Shown here: positions 34,604 through 43,155 of the stretch, piece by piece | Layout of the letters: every line of letters begins with the position of its first letter | Numbering within the stretch: the first letter of the stretch is position 1 | Source of the DNA: Betaproteobacteria bacterium | Lineage (GTDB): Bacteria; Pseudomonadota; Gammaproteobacteria; Burkholderiales; Rhodocyclaceae | DNA: 64,000 bases | NCBI GenBank assembly: GCA_016705475.1 | Contig: JADIYD010000004.1 | Span: 15,879 to 79,878, forward strand | Direction of reading: 5' to 3' | Translations under genes and position numbers: made by a program | Notes under the pieces: generated by a model | Told to the model about the DNA's origin: nothing | The model's input: only the letters and a program-made list of their open reading frames with translations | Database searches by the model: none

Positions 34604-35782
34604 TTGAGGCGGGAAACCGCCTCGTTTTTTATGAACCACAGTATTTTCGATATTGCCCGGATGCAATGGCGGCGCTTGTTAGCACCTCTTGATCCGATCT
34701 TGTTTGCACTCGCATTCGTACTGCTGGTCTACGCCTCAGTCATTCTTGTCAGCGCTTCGCCGCAGCGGCTCCAGGCACATGCACTGAACCTTGGCGTGGC
34801 TATCGTTTGTCTGGTGGTCGCTGCGCATACGCCGCCACAACGTTTGAGGGCTATGGCCCCTTGGCTATATCTGGTCGGAATTGTATTGCTGGTCGCCGTA
34901 GCGCTATTTGGTGATGTGTCGAAAGGCGCCCGCCGCTGGCTCAACCTTGGTTTTGCCCGGGTGCAGCCATCAGAGATACTGAAAATTGCCATGCCACTTA
35001 TGCTTGCCTGGTTTTATCACCAGCGCGATGCGGTTGCGAGCAATCGTGATCATGCCTTAGCGCTGCTCATGCTTATCGTTCCGGTGCTACTGATTGCCCG
35101 TCAGCCGGACCTCGGAACAGGGATATTGGTTTTTCTGTCCGGATTTTTTGTGTTGTTCTTCGCCGGAGTTCCGTGGAAATGGATCGCTCCATTGGTAGTC
35201 GCTGGTATCGCACTCATCCTGACGCTTCTGATCTTCGGGGATACGCTGTGCCAAAAGGACTATGCCTGGCCGTTGCTCAAGGAGTATCAGAAGCACCGGG
35301 TTTGCACCATGCTGAATCCAACCTCCGATCCGCTGGGTAAGGGGTTTCACATCATCCAGTCAATCATTGCCGTGGGCTCAGGCGGCCTCTGGGGCAAAGG
35401 CTGGGGCATGGGAACCCAGGCACAACTGGATTTCCTTCCCGAGCGGCATACCGATTTCATTTTTGCCGTGCTTGCCGAAGAGTTCGGGCTGGCCGGGGCA
35501 TTGATGCTGCTGGTGTTGTACCTGCTGGTGATTGCCCGTGGCCTGAGTATTTCAATCGGAGCCAAGGACCGGTTTGGTCGATATCTGGCCGGAAGCCTGA
35601 CCTTGGGGGTTTTTGCCTACGCTTTCGTCAACATGGGCATGGTGACAGGCCTGCTGCCGGTCGTCGGCGTACCGCTGCCGTTCGTGAGCTACGGCGGTAC
35701 CGCGCTTGTCATCTTGAGCATTTCTCTCGGCATGCTGATGTCGGTTGCCAGCCAGAAAACACTTGCCAAAAATACTGTTTAG
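34604..35782 (+). CDS. rodA: RodA/FtsW family peptidoglycan polymerase
   Basis: 392 residues if translation starts at TTG 34604, which has GGAGG 6 bases upstream; the first ATG is at 34631 (383 residues) and has no ribosome site because a hairpin and T-run abut it. Ten hydrophobic segments of the SEDS family are present with the family motifs: KGARRWLNLGFARVQPSEILK, RQPDLGTGILV, the catalytic-loop region and LPFVSYGGTALVILSISLGM. SEDS proteins polymerise glycan strands, RodA for elongation. The partner PBP2 gene is absent here, so this may be a second, stress-linked copy. An ExbD gene follows at 14 bases. Confidence 0.85.
   Translation: MRRETASFFMNHSIFDIARMQWRRLLAPLDPILFALAFVLLVYASVILVSASPQRLQAHALNLGVAIVCLVVAAHTPPQRLRAMAPWLYLVGIVLLVAVALFGDVSKGARRWLNLGFARVQPSEILKIAMPLMLAWFYHQRDAVASNRDHALALLMLIVPVLLIARQPDLGTGILVFLSGFFVLFFAGVPWKWIAPLVVAGIALILTLLIFGDTLCQKDYAWPLLKEYQKHRVCTMLNPTSDPLGKGFHIIQSIIAVGSGGLWGKGWGMGTQAQLDFLPERHTDFIFAVLAEEFGLAGALMLLVLYLLVIARGLSISIGAKDRFGRYLAGSLTLGVFAYAFVNMGMVTGLLPVVGVPLPFVSYGGTALVILSISLGMLMSVASQKTLAKNTV
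34606..34630 (+). terminator. Hairpin with T-run abutting the rodA ATG
   Basis: GAGGCGG-GAAA-CCGCCTC followed by GTTTTTT, ending at the base before ATG 34631. By sequence it is a strong rho-independent terminator of the UspA operon, but it lies between the rodA ribosome site and its ATG. It may act as a terminator, an attenuator, or a fold inside a TTG-initiated gene. Confidence 0.75.
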
Positions 35783-35795
35783 GGAAGGACAGACC

Positions 35796-36215
35796 ATGCG
35801 CTTTCGGCGGCGAAAAAAACAGGATGATCCGGAGATCAATCTGGTGGCGATGATCGATGTGTTGCTTGTTCTGATCATCTTCCTGATGCTCACGACTACC
35901 TATACGAAGTTCTCGGGGGCTAAAATTGATCTGCCAACGGCGGAGTCGAGCGTGCCACCTGCAAAGCCAGAGTCCGTTGAGATAGGCATCTCGATTTCAG
36001 GAAGGCTGTTTGTCAATACAGAAGCGCTACCTGACAGCCGCATTGAAACAGTCGCAAGCGCCCTGAAATCAAACGCTGGCAATAATACAGATGCCATCAT
36101 CGTCATCAATGCCGATGCGAAAGCACCGCATCAAAGTGTTATCGATGTGATGCAGGCTGCTCAATCGGCTGGATTTGCTCGTATTTCGTTCTCCACTCAA
36201 AACGGGGTTCGCTAA
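35796..36215 (+). CDS. exbD: ExbD/TolR family protein
   Basis: 139 residues from ATG 35796 with ribosome site GGGAAGGA. It has a basic N-terminus (RFRRRKK), then DPEINLVAMIDVLLVLIIFLML with the conserved aspartate in the membrane helix that carries protons, and a periplasmic domain of 90 residues (KIDLPTAESSVPP, IVINADAKAPHQSVIDVMQA). ExbD normally works with ExbB (and TonB) or as TolR with TolQ. No ExbB/TolQ gene is next to it, so the partner must be elsewhere. It follows rodA closely and may be co-transcribed. An insertion sequence begins 93 bases after its stop. Confidence 0.85.
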   Translation: MRFRRRKKQDDPEINLVAMIDVLLVLIIFLMLTTTYTKFSGAKIDLPTAESSVPPAKPESVEIGISISGRLFVNTEALPDSRIETVASALKSNAGNNTDAIIVINADAKAPHQSVIDVMQAAQSAGFARISFSTQNGVR

Positions 36216-36231
36216 GTAAATAGCCTTTCAA

Positions 36232-36300
36232 GGTTCATCGATTTTCACCTTTTTCCGGAAAAGCAATTGCTCGGTCACACGTCAAACTAATCTGCTTACT
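36232..36300 (-). pseudogene. 3'-end fragment similar to the serine-hydrolase-like gene at 39.4 kb
   Basis: On the minus strand the last codons read QISLTCDRAIAFPEKGENR then stop, matching EQIWKAIDRAIALPEKGRNP, the end of the gene at 39428-40690. The DNA words TTTTTCCGG-AAAGCAAT-GCTCGGTCA are shared. It is cut off a few bases before the insertion sequence's left end. Confidence 0.55.
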
Positions 36301-36396
36301 GCGAGTGTAGAGGTGGCCCCGCGAATCCGGACATCGGGTTAAGTGAAATCTCTGCTTCAATGGGCGATGGAAATCGCCTGCCAAGGAGCAGAAGCA

Positions 36397-36699
36397 ATGA
36401 GAAGACCCCGCCGTAACCACACAGCCGCCTTCAAGGCAAAGGTGGCGATTGCCGCCCTCAAGGGTGACGAGACGCTGGCCGCGTTAGCGGAAAAATTTGA
36501 TATTCATCCGAATCAAATCACGCAGTGGAAGACGCAACTGCTGGAGAACGCCTCCGGTGTGTTTGCCACGGCGGCCGAGAAGCAGTCGGCGACGCCGGAC
36601 CTGAAGGACTTGCACGCAAAGATCGGCCAGCAGGCGCTGGAGATTGATTTTTTGGCCGGCGCGCTCGGTCGCATCGGCGATGCGAGCGCAAAACGATGA
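36397..36699 (+). CDS. IS3-family transposase OrfA
   Basis: 100 residues from ATG 36397. It holds an HTH of the IS3 OrfA type (AAFKAKVAIAALKGDETLAALAEKFDIHPNQI, given in part) and a C-terminal leucine-zipper-like region (LKDLHAKIGQQALEIDFLAG). OrfA binds the element ends. Its stop overlaps the OrfB start by 4 bases, and AAAA in GCAAAACG just before the end could support a -1 frameshift that yields the OrfAB transposase. Confidence 0.85.
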   Translation: MRRPRRNHTAAFKAKVAIAALKGDETLAALAEKFDIHPNQITQWKTQLLENASGVFATAAEKQSATPDLKDLHAKIGQQALEIDFLAGALGRIGDASAKR

Positions 36700-37523
36700 T
36701 CGACAAGACCCACGATCTACCTGTCGTCAGGCAAGTCCAGTTGCTTGAACTCTCCCGCTCCTCCGTCTATTACCAGCCGCAGCCAATCCCCGAAGCCGAT
36801 CTTCGGCTGATGCGACGGATTGATGAACTGCACCTGGAACATCCCTTTGCCGGGGCGCGGATGCTACGCGACATGCTCAAGTTGGAAGGCCATGAAATCG
36901 GCCGCAAGCATGTCAGCACGCTGATGAAACAGCTCGACATCCAGGCCATCTACCGCAAAGCCAACACCAGCCGGCGCAACCAGGCGCACCGCATCTATCC
37001 CTACCTGTTGCGCGACCTCACCATCGATCGTCCGAATCAGGTTTGGGCCATGGATACGACCTACATCCCAATGCGCCGGGGCTTCGTCTATCTGAGCGCG
37101 GTCCTTGATTGGGCCACCCGCCGGGTGCTGGCGTGGCGCCTCTCAAATAGCCTGACGGCCGATCCCTGCGTCGACGCTCTGGAAGAAGCCATCATGAAAT
37201 ATGGCAAGCCGGAAATCATGAACACCGACCAAGGCAGCCAATTCACCAGCTCGGCCTTCATCGGACTGCTTCAGGAACACACCATTCAGGTCAGCATGGA
37301 TGGCAAGGGCTGTTGGCGGGATAACGTCTTCGTCGAGCGCCTCTGGAAATCGGTCAAGTACGAGGAGATTTACCTGCACGGCTACGAGACGGTTTCCGAG
37401 GTCCGGCAAGCGCTGGCCCGCTACTTCGATTTCTACAATCGCCGTCGCCCGCACTCAACGCTTGACGGGCAAACCCCAGATACGGCTTACTTCAACCAGC
37501 AGCTGCTCGCCGCAGCGGCTTAA
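36696..37523 (+). CDS. IS3-family transposase OrfB (DDE integrase)
   Basis: 275 residues. It has an HTH_21 N-terminal part (RRIDELHLEHPFAGARMLRD), then the rve integrase fold with catalytic D (VWAMDTTYIPM), D (IMNTDQGSQF) and E (DNVFVERLWKSVKYEE), and ends with YFDFYNRRRPHSTLDGQTP. All three acidic residues are present, so it should be active. It is translated by coupling or frameshift from OrfA. Confidence 0.9.
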   Translation: MIDKTHDLPVVRQVQLLELSRSSVYYQPQPIPEADLRLMRRIDELHLEHPFAGARMLRDMLKLEGHEIGRKHVSTLMKQLDIQAIYRKANTSRRNQAHRIYPYLLRDLTIDRPNQVWAMDTTYIPMRRGFVYLSAVLDWATRRVLAWRLSNSLTADPCVDALEEAIMKYGKPEIMNTDQGSQFTSSAFIGLLQEHTIQVSMDGKGCWRDNVFVERLWKSVKYEEIYLHGYETVSEVRQALARYFDFYNRRRPHSTLDGQTPDTAYFNQQLLAAAA

Positions 37524-37620
37524 CCCGCAGAGATATCACTTAAGAAAACCGGACTTCTGTCCAACTGCGCGGGGCCACCTCTTGTCGAATTAACGTGAGC
37601 CAGTCTAGAAGGAGAATGTA

Positions 37621-38556
37621 ATGAGTACGCTGTTACCCGCTTCGATCAAGACCATCGTTATCGCCACTGATTTGTCGCAATCGGCGGATGCTGCCGCCGA
37701 GCAGGCTGCGGCTTTGGCCAGGCGTTGTGGTGCAAGCCTGTGGATGCTGCATGTTTTCAACGACGGGATTTGGGCGTCCGTCAAGGGCATCTACGATGCC
37801 GAGCGCTGGTCTGACAACGAGCCGGTACTTTCGGCACGCAATCGCTTGTCGCAGCAAGTGCGTGATATTGCCGACCGCTATGGCGTTTGCGTCACGGGCG
37901 AGACGCGGACGGGGCACCCAGCGACAGAGATAGCGCATTTCATAGATGAATGCGGCGCCGATCTGGTTGTTGTTGGAAAGCACGGCGAAAACTCTGGTGA
38001 TACTTTTTTAGGTGGCACAGCACTCAAAGTGCTGAAGCAATCGAACGTCCCAGTGTTACTCACGCATCGCAATACTGCCAACGACTATTCCAAAGTGCTT
38101 ATCGCAACTGATTTTTCGAAATGTGACTTCAAGGCAGCCAGGTATGCATTTGGATTATTTCCAACGTCATCGCACTATGTGCTGCATACGTATTACATTG
38201 CTTTCGAAGGATGCATGCGCATTGCTGGCGCCTCTGATCGTGCAATCGAACGCTATAACGACAATGAACTGCAAAACTCCGAAGAGAAAATGGCCAGAAT
38301 GCGCGCTACGCTTGCGGTGGACAAATCGCTGCAAGTTGAGTGGATGAGTATATGCGGGTATCCGGGGCGCGAAGTGATAAGGCAGTCGGAAAAGCTTGGT
38401 GTCGATTTGATCGTCATTGGAAAACGTGGTGTCGTGACACTGGAGGATCATCTGCTCGGCAGTGTTACGCAAAACGTTCTTTATCACACGGATAAGAATG
38501 TCCTGCTTGTGCCCGATAACCTTCCTGAAGATATTCGTGGTTTGCGCGAGTCATAA
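37621..38556 (+). CDS. Tandem universal stress protein (two UspA domains)
   Basis: 311 residues with a good ribosome site (AAGGAGAATGTA). Domain 1 begins KTIVIATDLSQSADAAAEQA and ends VVVGKHGENSGDTFLGGTAL; domain 2 begins KVLIATDFSKCDFKAARYAF and ends DLIVIGKRGVVTLEDHLLGS with VTQNVLYH. Both retain G-x2-G-like loops near their ends, so ATP binding is possible. Tandem Usp proteins of this type are often induced by anoxia or energy stress. It lies just after the insertion sequence, whose promoter could affect it. Confidence 0.85.
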   Translation: MSTLLPASIKTIVIATDLSQSADAAAEQAAALARRCGASLWMLHVFNDGIWASVKGIYDAERWSDNEPVLSARNRLSQQVRDIADRYGVCVTGETRTGHPATEIAHFIDECGADLVVVGKHGENSGDTFLGGTALKVLKQSNVPVLLTHRNTANDYSKVLIATDFSKCDFKAARYAFGLFPTSSHYVLHTYYIAFEGCMRIAGASDRAIERYNDNELQNSEEKMARMRATLAVDKSLQVEWMSICGYPGREVIRQSEKLGVDLIVIGKRGVVTLEDHLLGSVTQNVLYHTDKNVLLVPDNLPEDIRGLRES

Positions 38557-38596
38557 CGCTTGAATAAAGTGCGGCCAGTCCAGGATTCCTTCATGT

Positions 38597-39220
38597 TCAT
38601 CGCCATAGGCTGATTGGCGGATCAGTGACGACGGCTTGCAGGATGTCACTACGCGATATGAAACCCACCAAGTTTGAATTTTGATCGATGATTGGAACAC
38701 CAGCGACCCCGTGAGTAAGCATCACGGCGGCAATTCGACGAATGTCGGTTACGGCAGCGGCAGCTATGACGGGTGAGGTCATTACGTCGCGCACCTGGCG
38801 GCTCAATGACTCGACAACCCGGCCCGAATCGATATTGATACCGGTTAACAGATCCCGTTCGCTGACGATGCCGACCAACCTTGATCTATCGTCCATAACC
38901 GGGGCCTGATGGATGCGATTTTTGCTCAATACCTGCCAGGCGTATGCAAGGGAATCGCCGTCAGAAAGGGTCATGACTGCACGTTGCATGATATGGCCAG
39001 CGTGATAGAGAGGCCCACGCTCTATGTCTTGGGGAAGCATCCTGCGGTAGGCGGTTACAGCAGCCTGTTGTGATAGAGTACTCTTGAGTTCGAGGGCCAA
39101 GGCACCATCGTCGCGTGCAATCTTTGGTGTCGATTGAATCCTATCAAGGGCATGAACGCGGTTCATTTCCTCCAGCGTTCCACTGAAGGTCACACCTGTC
39201 ACTCCATAGACGGTGAACAT
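38597..39220 (-). CDS. CBS domain protein
   Basis: 207 residues. The first 70 are unusual (MFTVYGVTGVTFSGTLEEMN ... LSQQAAVTAYRRM). Then come two CBS units: AVMTLSDGDSLAYAWQVLSK...HQAPVMDDRSRLVGIVSERD and VRDVMTSPVIAAAAVTDIRR...HGVAGVPIIDQNSNLVGFIS. CBS pairs bind adenosine ligands and regulate attached or partner proteins; here no enzyme domain is attached. Its start is preceded by the divergent spacer toward the UspA gene, so a shared stress response is plausible. Confidence 0.85.
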   Translation of the reverse strand: MFTVYGVTGVTFSGTLEEMNRVHALDRIQSTPKIARDDGALALELKSTLSQQAAVTAYRRMLPQDIERGPLYHAGHIMQRAVMTLSDGDSLAYAWQVLSKNRIHQAPVMDDRSRLVGIVSERDLLTGINIDSGRVVESLSRQVRDVMTSPVIAAAAVTDIRRIAAVMLTHGVAGVPIIDQNSNLVGFISRSDILQAVVTDPPISLWR

Positions 39221-39427
39221 GATCTTTCATCCTCGTCGACTGCCTAAGAAAGGTCCGGATGTTTGCCTTTTACGCAGATCACCGGGACATTCGCCATGAC
39301 TTGAATTGCATCGAAATATGACAAATCCGATAATTTTCAGTATGGCTCAGGTAACAACTGGATTTCTAGTTTTTCCCTCCTTGCCAGTCTTGGTTGGGCT
39401 GTTCTTCAAGCGCTAGCTTATCGAGGT

Positions 39428-40690
39428 TCAGGGATTTCTTCCTTTTTCCGGTAAAGCAATAGCTCGGTCAATCGCCTTCCAGATTTGCTCAAGCAATGCC
39501 AGCGTTTCTGGTGTATTTCCTCCGGGACGAGTCGCATAAAAGGCAATCACCAAGCGTTTGTCAAAGTCAATATACAAGCTTGTCCCATGCGCACCGATCA
39601 GGGCAACCCGATTTGGCGACCCACCAAGATGCACAAAACCGTAGCGCTGCTCACTGCCCTTGGCCAGCCCGTTAAATTCCGACGAGCGCATACCCGATGA
39701 GGCGACCAGGGTTTCAATGAACCAACCCGGAATCTTGGCGCGGCTGCGACCGCCACGAGCTTCGACAAGAAGCTGCCCCAACTTGGCAAAATCGCGCAAA
39801 GACAAGCCCAGCCCGGACGCCATTTCGATTCCTTGTGAGTCGCTTAACCAAATTACGGCATGCTCAGGGCGAGCGCGGCTTAATAGTTGTTCGCAAAACA
39901 GTCGGGAGAGTGGCATGGCGTTGCTCTCCGCCAATGTCCAGGCTAACAAGTCATCATCCGGCGAGGCACCAAATACTGGCGTCTTTTGCTCTGTCAATGG
40001 CTTGTCCCAGCGCCCAGACTGAGAGAGCCAAGTGCGGAGGCCGTTACCTGTCTGACTTGTCGTCCAGCCACCGGCCAGATGCCAAGCGTCAAGCTCCTCG
40101 GGAGTCCAGGCGTTACGTTCCTCATTTTCCAACAGACGCTGAATCGACATTTTGCGCAAACCGGTTGAAGCAGCCAGGTTGGGAAGGTAGCGAATGACGG
40201 CTTTGTCGGCCGCTAGTTTGCCCTGACTGACACTCATCGCCCCAAGCAGGTTGAGCAAAGGACGAGTGGCGTCCAGCAAGAGTCGTGGTTTGTCCGGCGT
40301 CAGCCCGTTGCGATAGCGTTCCGTTACGATGCGGCCATTTCGCAAGACGATGAGTCCGTCGGCATAGAGACGACTGTCGAGCAAAAATGCGAGGTCGCGC
40401 CGGCTGCCGTCGAGCGGATCGACAACCTGGAAATCGTCGACCGGGCGTGGCTTCGCAGCATCAGCCTGAGCATTGCCAGCCGGGGCCTGCCGCCAGGCAG
40501 GCATGAATACTTCACCGGCCTGTAAAGTCAGGCGCTGGTTTTCAATGGCCAGCCAGTTGCTCTTGTCGATCCAGGGGCCCAGTTTTTGTGGGCCGACCGG
40601 CACCTGCTCAAATTGGCAGGTCGAGTTCGCCGCCCATGTGCCCGAGGCGATGAACAGTAACAACAAGGCTGCAGGCAACCGGCGGATCAT
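39428..40690 (-). CDS. Serine-hydrolase/beta-lactamase-like protein lacking the SxxK motif
   Basis: 420 residues with a signal peptide (RLPAALLLLFIASGTWA). The fold is that of the beta-lactamase-related serine hydrolases (PF00144 type): LYADGLIVLRNGRIVTERYR, QGKLAADKAVIRYLPNLA, SIQRLLENEERN and FVHLGGSPNRVALIGAHGTS. But where active members have S-x-x-K (usually MSxTKS), this protein reads LLLDATRPLLNLLG, so neither the nucleophile nor the lysine is present. It is therefore likely non-catalytic, perhaps a binding protein. It starts 18 bases before the next gene would begin to overlap, and is the last gene of a run 44-39.4 kb. A fragment of its 3' end recurs at 36.23 kb. Confidence 0.7.
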   Translation of the reverse strand: MIRRLPAALLLLFIASGTWAANSTCQFEQVPVGPQKLGPWIDKSNWLAIENQRLTLQAGEVFMPAWRQAPAGNAQADAAKPRPVDDFQVVDPLDGSRRDLAFLLDSRLYADGLIVLRNGRIVTERYRNGLTPDKPRLLLDATRPLLNLLGAMSVSQGKLAADKAVIRYLPNLAASTGLRKMSIQRLLENEERNAWTPEELDAWHLAGGWTTSQTGNGLRTWLSQSGRWDKPLTEQKTPVFGASPDDDLLAWTLAESNAMPLSRLFCEQLLSRARPEHAVIWLSDSQGIEMASGLGLSLRDFAKLGQLLVEARGGRSRAKIPGWFIETLVASSGMRSSEFNGLAKGSEQRYGFVHLGGSPNRVALIGAHGTSLYIDFDKRLVIAFYATRPGGNTPETLALLEQIWKAIDRAIALPEKGRNP

Positions 40691-40707
40691 TTTGTTTTCT
40701 CCTGAAA

Positions 40708-41841
40708 TTAATTGTTTTTGCCCATCAGCCGTTCGCTGGCTTCGCGCACCACATCGTTCAAGTTGCCATGCTGCTTTTCTCTGGCCCGCAGCCAGGCGGC
40801 ATCACCCGTACTCTCGGCGACCATCAGCTTGAGCGGAGTCAGCCAGTGGGCGCAGTCCAGCTCTCTGGCGTCGTCAGAAACGGCTTCCAGCAAGTCGGTC
40901 AGCGTCTGCTTCAAAGGCATCTGGCATAGGTTGACCGGATCGGAAATCATCGCATCGAGGCCATAGCGGCACGCCTGGAATTTGTTGTAACGGGCAACGT
41001 GGGCCTGTTTGGCGGTATGCAGCGGCGGACGGGTGCGCAACAGCCAACGCGCCAGGGATTGGGCCAGGGCAGCCAGCGAGGTCGCTTGCTCGATGGTCAG
41101 CGGCGTATCGCAGACGCGTATTTCAACGGTGCCGAATTCCGGTTTCGGCCGGACATCCCAATACAGATCCTTGATGCCCTGGGCGATGCCACAGGCTTGC
41201 AGGAAGGCGAAGTGTTCGGTGAATTCCTGCCAACTACCCAGCGGCGGGCACTGTCCGCTCAGCGGAAAGGCCGAAACAGCATTGAGCCTGGCCGACTGGT
41301 AGAAGCTGTCCACGCCGTCGACAAAGGGGGAGGATGCGGACAGGGCGATGAAGGCCGGCACATGAACACCGAGCGCCTGGGTCAGCCAGATGGCCTCATC
41401 GGCCGAGGTGCAGCCGACATGGACGTGCTGGCCGAAAACGGTGAATTGCTTGGCGAGATAACCATAGCGCTGGTAGAGGTCATTGAAGCGGTCGCCGGGG
41501 CAGATGCGCCGTTCGGGCCAATGATGGAAAGGGTGTGTACCGCCACCGCAGACGCCGATGTTGTTGCGCTCGCAATGCAGGCGCAGGGTGTCGCGCAGGC
41601 CGCCGAGGTCGGCGGCAATGCCGTCGACGGTAGCCTGCGGCTGGGTGCTGATTTCGATCATGCTTTCGGTGATTTCCAGCTTGATCTCGCCGAAACGTTC
41701 GTCGTAATCGAGGCTGCCGAGCAGATCGGTGGCGCCTCGCGTCAGATCGAAATCCCGCTTCGAGACCAGTTGCAGTTCAAGTTCGACACCGAGGGAAAAA
41801 GCGGCGCTGTCCTTGAAGTCGCCCAATGCTTTGGTCGTCAT
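40708..41841 (-). CDS. Glutamate-cysteine ligase-like carboxylate-amine ligase (YbdK family)
   Basis: 377 residues from ATG 41841, which overlaps the antiporter stop. Family motifs are FSLGVELELQLV at the start, ITESMIEISTQPQ, GGGTHPFHHWPERRI, FGQHVHVGCTSADEAI, SASSPFVDGVDSFYQSARLN and the end EFGTVEIRVCDTPLT. The GCS2/YbdK family joins an amino acid to glutamate or another carboxylate using ATP, usually weakly as gamma-glutamylcysteine ligase; the native substrate is uncertain. It is one of a five-gene minus-strand run with two antiporters and a gamma-glutamyl hydrolase, suggesting a thiol- or glutathione-linked potassium or pH response. Confidence 0.85.
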   Translation of the reverse strand: MTTKALGDFKDSAAFSLGVELELQLVSKRDFDLTRGATDLLGSLDYDERFGEIKLEITESMIEISTQPQATVDGIAADLGGLRDTLRLHCERNNIGVCGGGTHPFHHWPERRICPGDRFNDLYQRYGYLAKQFTVFGQHVHVGCTSADEAIWLTQALGVHVPAFIALSASSPFVDGVDSFYQSARLNAVSAFPLSGQCPPLGSWQEFTEHFAFLQACGIAQGIKDLYWDVRPKPEFGTVEIRVCDTPLTIEQATSLAALAQSLARWLLRTRPPLHTAKQAHVARYNKFQACRYGLDAMISDPVNLCQMPLKQTLTDLLEAVSDDARELDCAHWLTPLKLMVAESTGDAAWLRAREKQHGNLNDVVREASERLMGKNN

Positions 41842-43112
41842 GCGATACCTCCTCGATTGCGCTCGCCGCTTTCGCATTCGCCCGATCTGTGCAGTGCCAG
41901 TCGGCACAGGGCGGGGCCGACAAGTTCCATCATGGCGGCGGCGAACAGGGGCAAGGTCAGGGCCGAACGCCCGACTTCCGGGTACAGACTGGCGATTTCA
42001 TAGGCCATGAATACCGCCGTGGCCGACAGTGGCTGGATACCCATGCCAACCAGCAGGCGTTTGGGCAAGGGCAGGTTGCCGCCCGACCAGGCCATCGCCC
42101 CGGCTTTGGCTGCCGCGCGCACCAGCAGCAGGCCGAGCGCCTGTACGCCGGCCAGCCAGGTGAACTCCTGCCAGGGCAGGGATGCGCCGACGATGACAAA
42201 AAGCACGATGGCGAGTAGCCAATGCCCTTCGGGCAACGCGGTGTAACGCAAGGTTTGTTGCTGGTCACGCGAAGCGAGCAGAACGCCCATCAGGAAGAGC
42301 GTCAAAAAGACCGGGACGGCGAGCATGCGCGCGATGCCGACGGCCAGCAGGGCGCAGGCGATCAGTACAAAAACCTGGGCCAGCGAGCCTTTCGGCAAGG
42401 TTTTGGCAATGCGCAGCGCCAGCCAGGTACCCATGCCACCGACCAGCAAAGCGCCGACGACTACCCACAGCGGATGGACAAGGGCATTCAGCCAGTCTTC
42501 GCTCAGTTCGGCGTGAACGATGCCGAGCACGATGGCGAAGGCGACAAAGGAAGCGGCAGAACTGATCGCCGTATGCAGGATGATGCGTTCGGTAACCTGG
42601 CCTTGGGCCCTGGCTTCCTCGATGGTCAGCAAGACCACGGCCGGGGCCGAGGCCATGGTCACGGCGGCCGTGGCGGCGGCCCAGGCGGGCGTCAGACCGA
42701 CCAGCCAGAGGGCAAAAATGAAAATCAGGGCAAACGACAGCGTGATGTCAGCCAGGGTGCTGCGCAACAGTTCCGGATTGCGGCGCAGCCAGCTCAGGTC
42801 AAGACGCCGGCCGACTTCCATCATCAACAGACCGAGTGCCGCGTCGGCAATCGGTCGCGCCTGCGCCAGGGCCTCGATGCTGATCCAGCCCAGCGCTGAT
42901 GGGCCGAACACGATGCCGGCCAGCACGTAGCCGGTGACCTTGGGCCACCGGGCGTGGGCGTGCAGCCATTCGCCGAGGAGCAGGCCGACGACCAGCAACA
43001 GGCTGAACAGGGCGAGCGAATCAATGGTCTCGGGAAAGGGCGGCAGGAAAAACAGGCGTTCGAGCAGGCTTTCCCAAATAGCGCGCAATGGCGAAGTGAT
43101 CGTTTCGATCAT
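41838..43112 (-). CDS. Cation:proton antiporter, CPA2/Kef-like
   Basis: 424 residues with about twelve membrane segments. The N-terminal part is SLALFSLLLVVGLLLGEWLH, YVLAGIVFGPSALG and LGLLMMEVGRRLDLSWLRRN, which includes the acidic pocket. A mid-protein segment (AAVTMASAPAVVLLTIEEAR) and GIQPLSATAVFMAYEIASLY close the fold. No C-terminal TrkA-N domain follows, so it is a short form. It overlaps the YbdK-like gene by 4 bases, and that pairing suggests thiol-dependent gating as in KefC/KefB, which is inference. Confidence 0.82.
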   Translation of the reverse strand: MIETITSPLRAIWESLLERLFFLPPFPETIDSLALFSLLLVVGLLLGEWLHAHARWPKVTGYVLAGIVFGPSALGWISIEALAQARPIADAALGLLMMEVGRRLDLSWLRRNPELLRSTLADITLSFALIFIFALWLVGLTPAWAAATAAVTMASAPAVVLLTIEEARAQGQVTERIILHTAISSAASFVAFAIVLGIVHAELSEDWLNALVHPLWVVVGALLVGGMGTWLALRIAKTLPKGSLAQVFVLIACALLAVGIARMLAVPVFLTLFLMGVLLASRDQQQTLRYTALPEGHWLLAIVLFVIVGASLPWQEFTWLAGVQALGLLLVRAAAKAGAMAWSGGNLPLPKRLLVGMGIQPLSATAVFMAYEIASLYPEVGRSALTLPLFAAAMMELVGPALCRLALHRSGECESGERNRGGIA

Positions 43113-43155
43113 GCCTGGCCCCTTGCTACGGTCAACGGCAAAAAGCCGTCAAAAA

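Larger units (their letters stand above)
36309..37582 (+). mobile_element. IS3-family insertion sequence
   Basis: 1274 bases with two overlapping transposase genes. Ends carry the 15-base inverted repeat AGAGGTGGCCCCGCG, and the trinucleotide TGT flanks both ends (36306-36308 and 37583-37585), consistent with a 3-bp target duplication. It separates the ExbD gene and a small gene fragment from the UspA gene. The reading frames are intact, so it may be active. Confidence 0.85.

Noticed and set aside
42222..42899. 225-codon plus-strand frame, rich in Gly and Gln
   Set aside because: Antisense to the CPA2 antiporter; low-complexity composition typical of a shadow.
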